DNA from: J027 sp965215855
GTDB taxonomy: Bacteria; Chloroflexota; Anaerolineae; Aggregatilineales; J027
Assembly: GCA_965215855.1 (NCBI GenBank)
Contig: CBDCER010000003.1
Coordinates: 1,116,001-1,180,000 of the forward strand
Direction of reading: 5' to 3'
Length of the DNA: 64,000 nt
This document shows, one piece after another, positions 62,626-64,000 of the stretch. Each line of letters begins with the position of its first letter. Positions within the stretch are counted from its first letter, which is position 1. The position numbers and the translations under genes were made by a program. The notes beneath the pieces were generated by a model that saw nothing but the letters and a program-made list of their open reading frames with translations, was not told the origin of the DNA and did no database searches.

Positions 62626-64000
62626 GTGCAAACCAAAAAACCTTTAGTGGTATTACTATTTTTGCTGGTAGCGTCGTTGGCCTGTTATTCAGATAGTCCC
62701 TTGTGGGTGTTTGGAGTAACAGAAGTTCCGCCCACATCGACGTTTTTGCCAGAACCCGATACCAACTATCCGGCTAAATACTCGCCGGATCAATTGGTAT
62801 TAGCACCTGAGCCGGCTGAACGAGAGCAGCCCTTTTTCTTTGTGACGAGGTTACCTGGCGAATTATTGAGCGGAGTTCGGAACGCCAGCGGATCATGCGA
62901 ATATGGCGATACGCTGGAGATTCTGTATATCGGACATATTTTCGACGAAACAACAGATCAAATTTATCTCGATGAGATGTCGTTGGTGCCAGCAGAAGGC
63001 GATAGTGAAGTTCTCTACAATTTTGATGATGGCAACACCGCTGACTGGGCAATCCTTGAATCAGAAGCGGTGACAGGTAGTGTCGGTTTAGAAAGCCTGG
63101 AAGGTATCAATTATAGTGATGCTGCATCAATCCGTTATCAACTAAATCCACTTTGGTCGTTCTTGGACGAAGATGCAGTTGACGTCTCGAATGCAAGCGG
63201 TGTGTTGTCACTGGATACGGATATTCGTGGGAGTACCCGATTGGCAGGAGCTTATGCCCGATTTGACACGAGCAATGATTGGTCCGCTTACCAATCACTC
63301 TCAATGCGTGTTTTCGTGCCAGCCCAGGCAGTCGGCTATCGCATTGATGTCTATCTGAAGACGGGTACTGGCGAAGAAGCCGTCTCTACCGAGCGCATGG
63401 CCTTGACCTCTGGTGAATGGACAACCATCACAGTTGATTTGAGCAGCATGGGAGATCTGAGTGATGTTCGTGAACTGGGGTTGCGTGTTGGTCCCAGTCC
63501 CACCCGAACCTACTACCTGGTAACCTGTGCTGGTACAGTGGGCTGGGTAAATGAAAACCGGATTGCTGGTCCAGTAGCTATTGCCCGTGGACAGAGCGCC
63601 CAAACATTGAATGTGGGCATCAGACCTGGTCCAGCTACCGGAGGCTTCCAATTGCACGAAGGGGCCGAGCCGCCGACCAATGCTGCTACACCGCCAAGCT
63701 CGCGCACCTGTGAAGTTGGTGAGGTTGTCGATGTTACGGATATTTCGGCAGTTGAGGACGTAACCGGACAATTCAAGATCTGGTACCAGATCTTTTGTCC
63801 AACATCGGGCGTACAGGGCTGGGTAGCCGAAGATCGCCTATTCGGGCCATTGGTACTACCGGCCACAGAGGGTCAGGGAATCATCTCATCCGATGTTGGT
63901 GTTGTTCAATTGACAGCTAACCCCGGTGACCCGGTTGATGAAAACTCGCCAGTTTGCGAGGCCAATACGCTATTCGAGACACAAGCGTTTGCTAACGTGG
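62626..64000 (+). CDS. SH3b-domain lipoprotein (3' end outside window)
   Basis: The frame starts at GTG 62626, with AGGAG eight bases upstream, and remains open to the window end (about 458 codons). The signal LLFLLVASLAC gives a lipobox-like cleavage site before Cys. A jelly-roll-like carbohydrate-binding type segment (YNFDDGNTADW... YSDAASIRYQL... TIDLSS-like strands) is followed by SH3b-like domains (CAGTVGWVNENRIAGP, CPTSGVQGWVAEDRLFGP). It is 92 bp after the permease gene and may be the operon's substrate-associated lipoprotein, although it does not look like a classic SBP_bac_5 protein. Confidence 0.8.
   Translation, partial: MQTKKPLVVLLFLLVASLACYSDSPLWVFGVTEVPPTSTFLPEPDTNYPAKYSPDQLVLAPEPAEREQPFFFVTRLPGELLSGVRNASGSCEYGDTLEILYIGHIFDETTDQIYLDEMSLVPAEGDSEVLYNFDDGNTADWAILESEAVTGSVGLESLEGINYSDAASIRYQLNPLWSFLDEDAVDVSNASGVLSLDTDIRGSTRLAGAYARFDTSNDWSAYQSLSMRVFVPAQAVGYRIDVYLKTGTGEEAVSTERMALTSGEWTTITVDLSSMGDLSDVRELGLRVGPSPTRTYYLVTCAGTVGWVNENRIAGPVAIARGQSAQTLNVGIRPGPATGGFQLHEGAEPPTNAATPPSSRTCEVGEVVDVTDISAVEDVTGQFKIWYQIFCPTSGVQGWVAEDRLFGPLVLPATEGQGIISSDVGVVQLTANPGDPVDENSPVCEANTLFETQAFANV

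Overview
The window looks like chromosomal DNA of a Chloroflexota-type bacterium (Anaerolineae-like; inferred, not proven). Pointers are very large Ser/Thr kinase/nSTAND/WD40 proteins, many secreted SH3b, beta-propeller and DUF11 proteins, an intein-bearing B12-dependent ribonucleotide reductase, multi-GAF histidine kinases, a fused glycyl-tRNA synthetase, and moderate GC with mostly short intergenic gaps. No rRNA, tRNA or CRISPR array was recognised. Both ends cut through lipoprotein genes.

Layout. 1-6.05 kb (minus): an envelope/sugar operon of zinc-phospholipase-like protein, galE, GT-C membrane protein, GT4 glycosyltransferase and a lipoprotein fusing a cysteine-less DsbA-like domain to a cyclophilin. 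6.1-16.5 kb (plus): NfeD-type membrane protease, a 1.6-kilo-residue kinase-nSTAND-WD40 protein and two paralogous secreted SH3b proteins. 16.6-26.9 kb: multi-GAF histidine kinase, DUF6398 protein, fused GlyRS, pentahaem cytochrome, aspartate-racemase-like enzyme, methyltransferase and PLP aminotransferase. 27-30.8 kb: two acyl-CoA dehydrogenases, a TetR regulator and a membrane protein with a basic tail.

30.9-44.2 kb is the richest stretch in mobile elements: secreted proteins, a group II intron sitting directly behind a transcription terminator (its maturase has an in-frame TGA), a repeat protein with a HEPN-like C-terminus, and nrdJ carrying two homing-endonuclease inteins. The second intein lacks the usual terminal His-Asn and lies immediately before the predicted catalytic radical cysteine. 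nrdR lies upstream of nrdJ, preceded by two palindromes 31 bp apart (NrdR boxes), and a terminator-like hairpin sits in the nrdJ leader.

45-58.8 kb: a response regulator/histidine kinase pair, LOG-family enzyme, inositol-phosphatase-like enzyme, a TrmA/RlmD-family protein without its usual catalytic residues, GT4 glycosyltransferase, class IV aminotransferase, rpmF, GNAT, nucleotide-sugar dehydrogenase, family-4 uracil-DNA glycosylase with a terminal clamp-binding motif, and the tsaE-tsaB-rimI operon, where tsaB is frameshifted. 59.1-64 kb (plus): oligopeptide ABC transporter genes (two ATPases, one permease) and a truncated SH3b lipoprotein.
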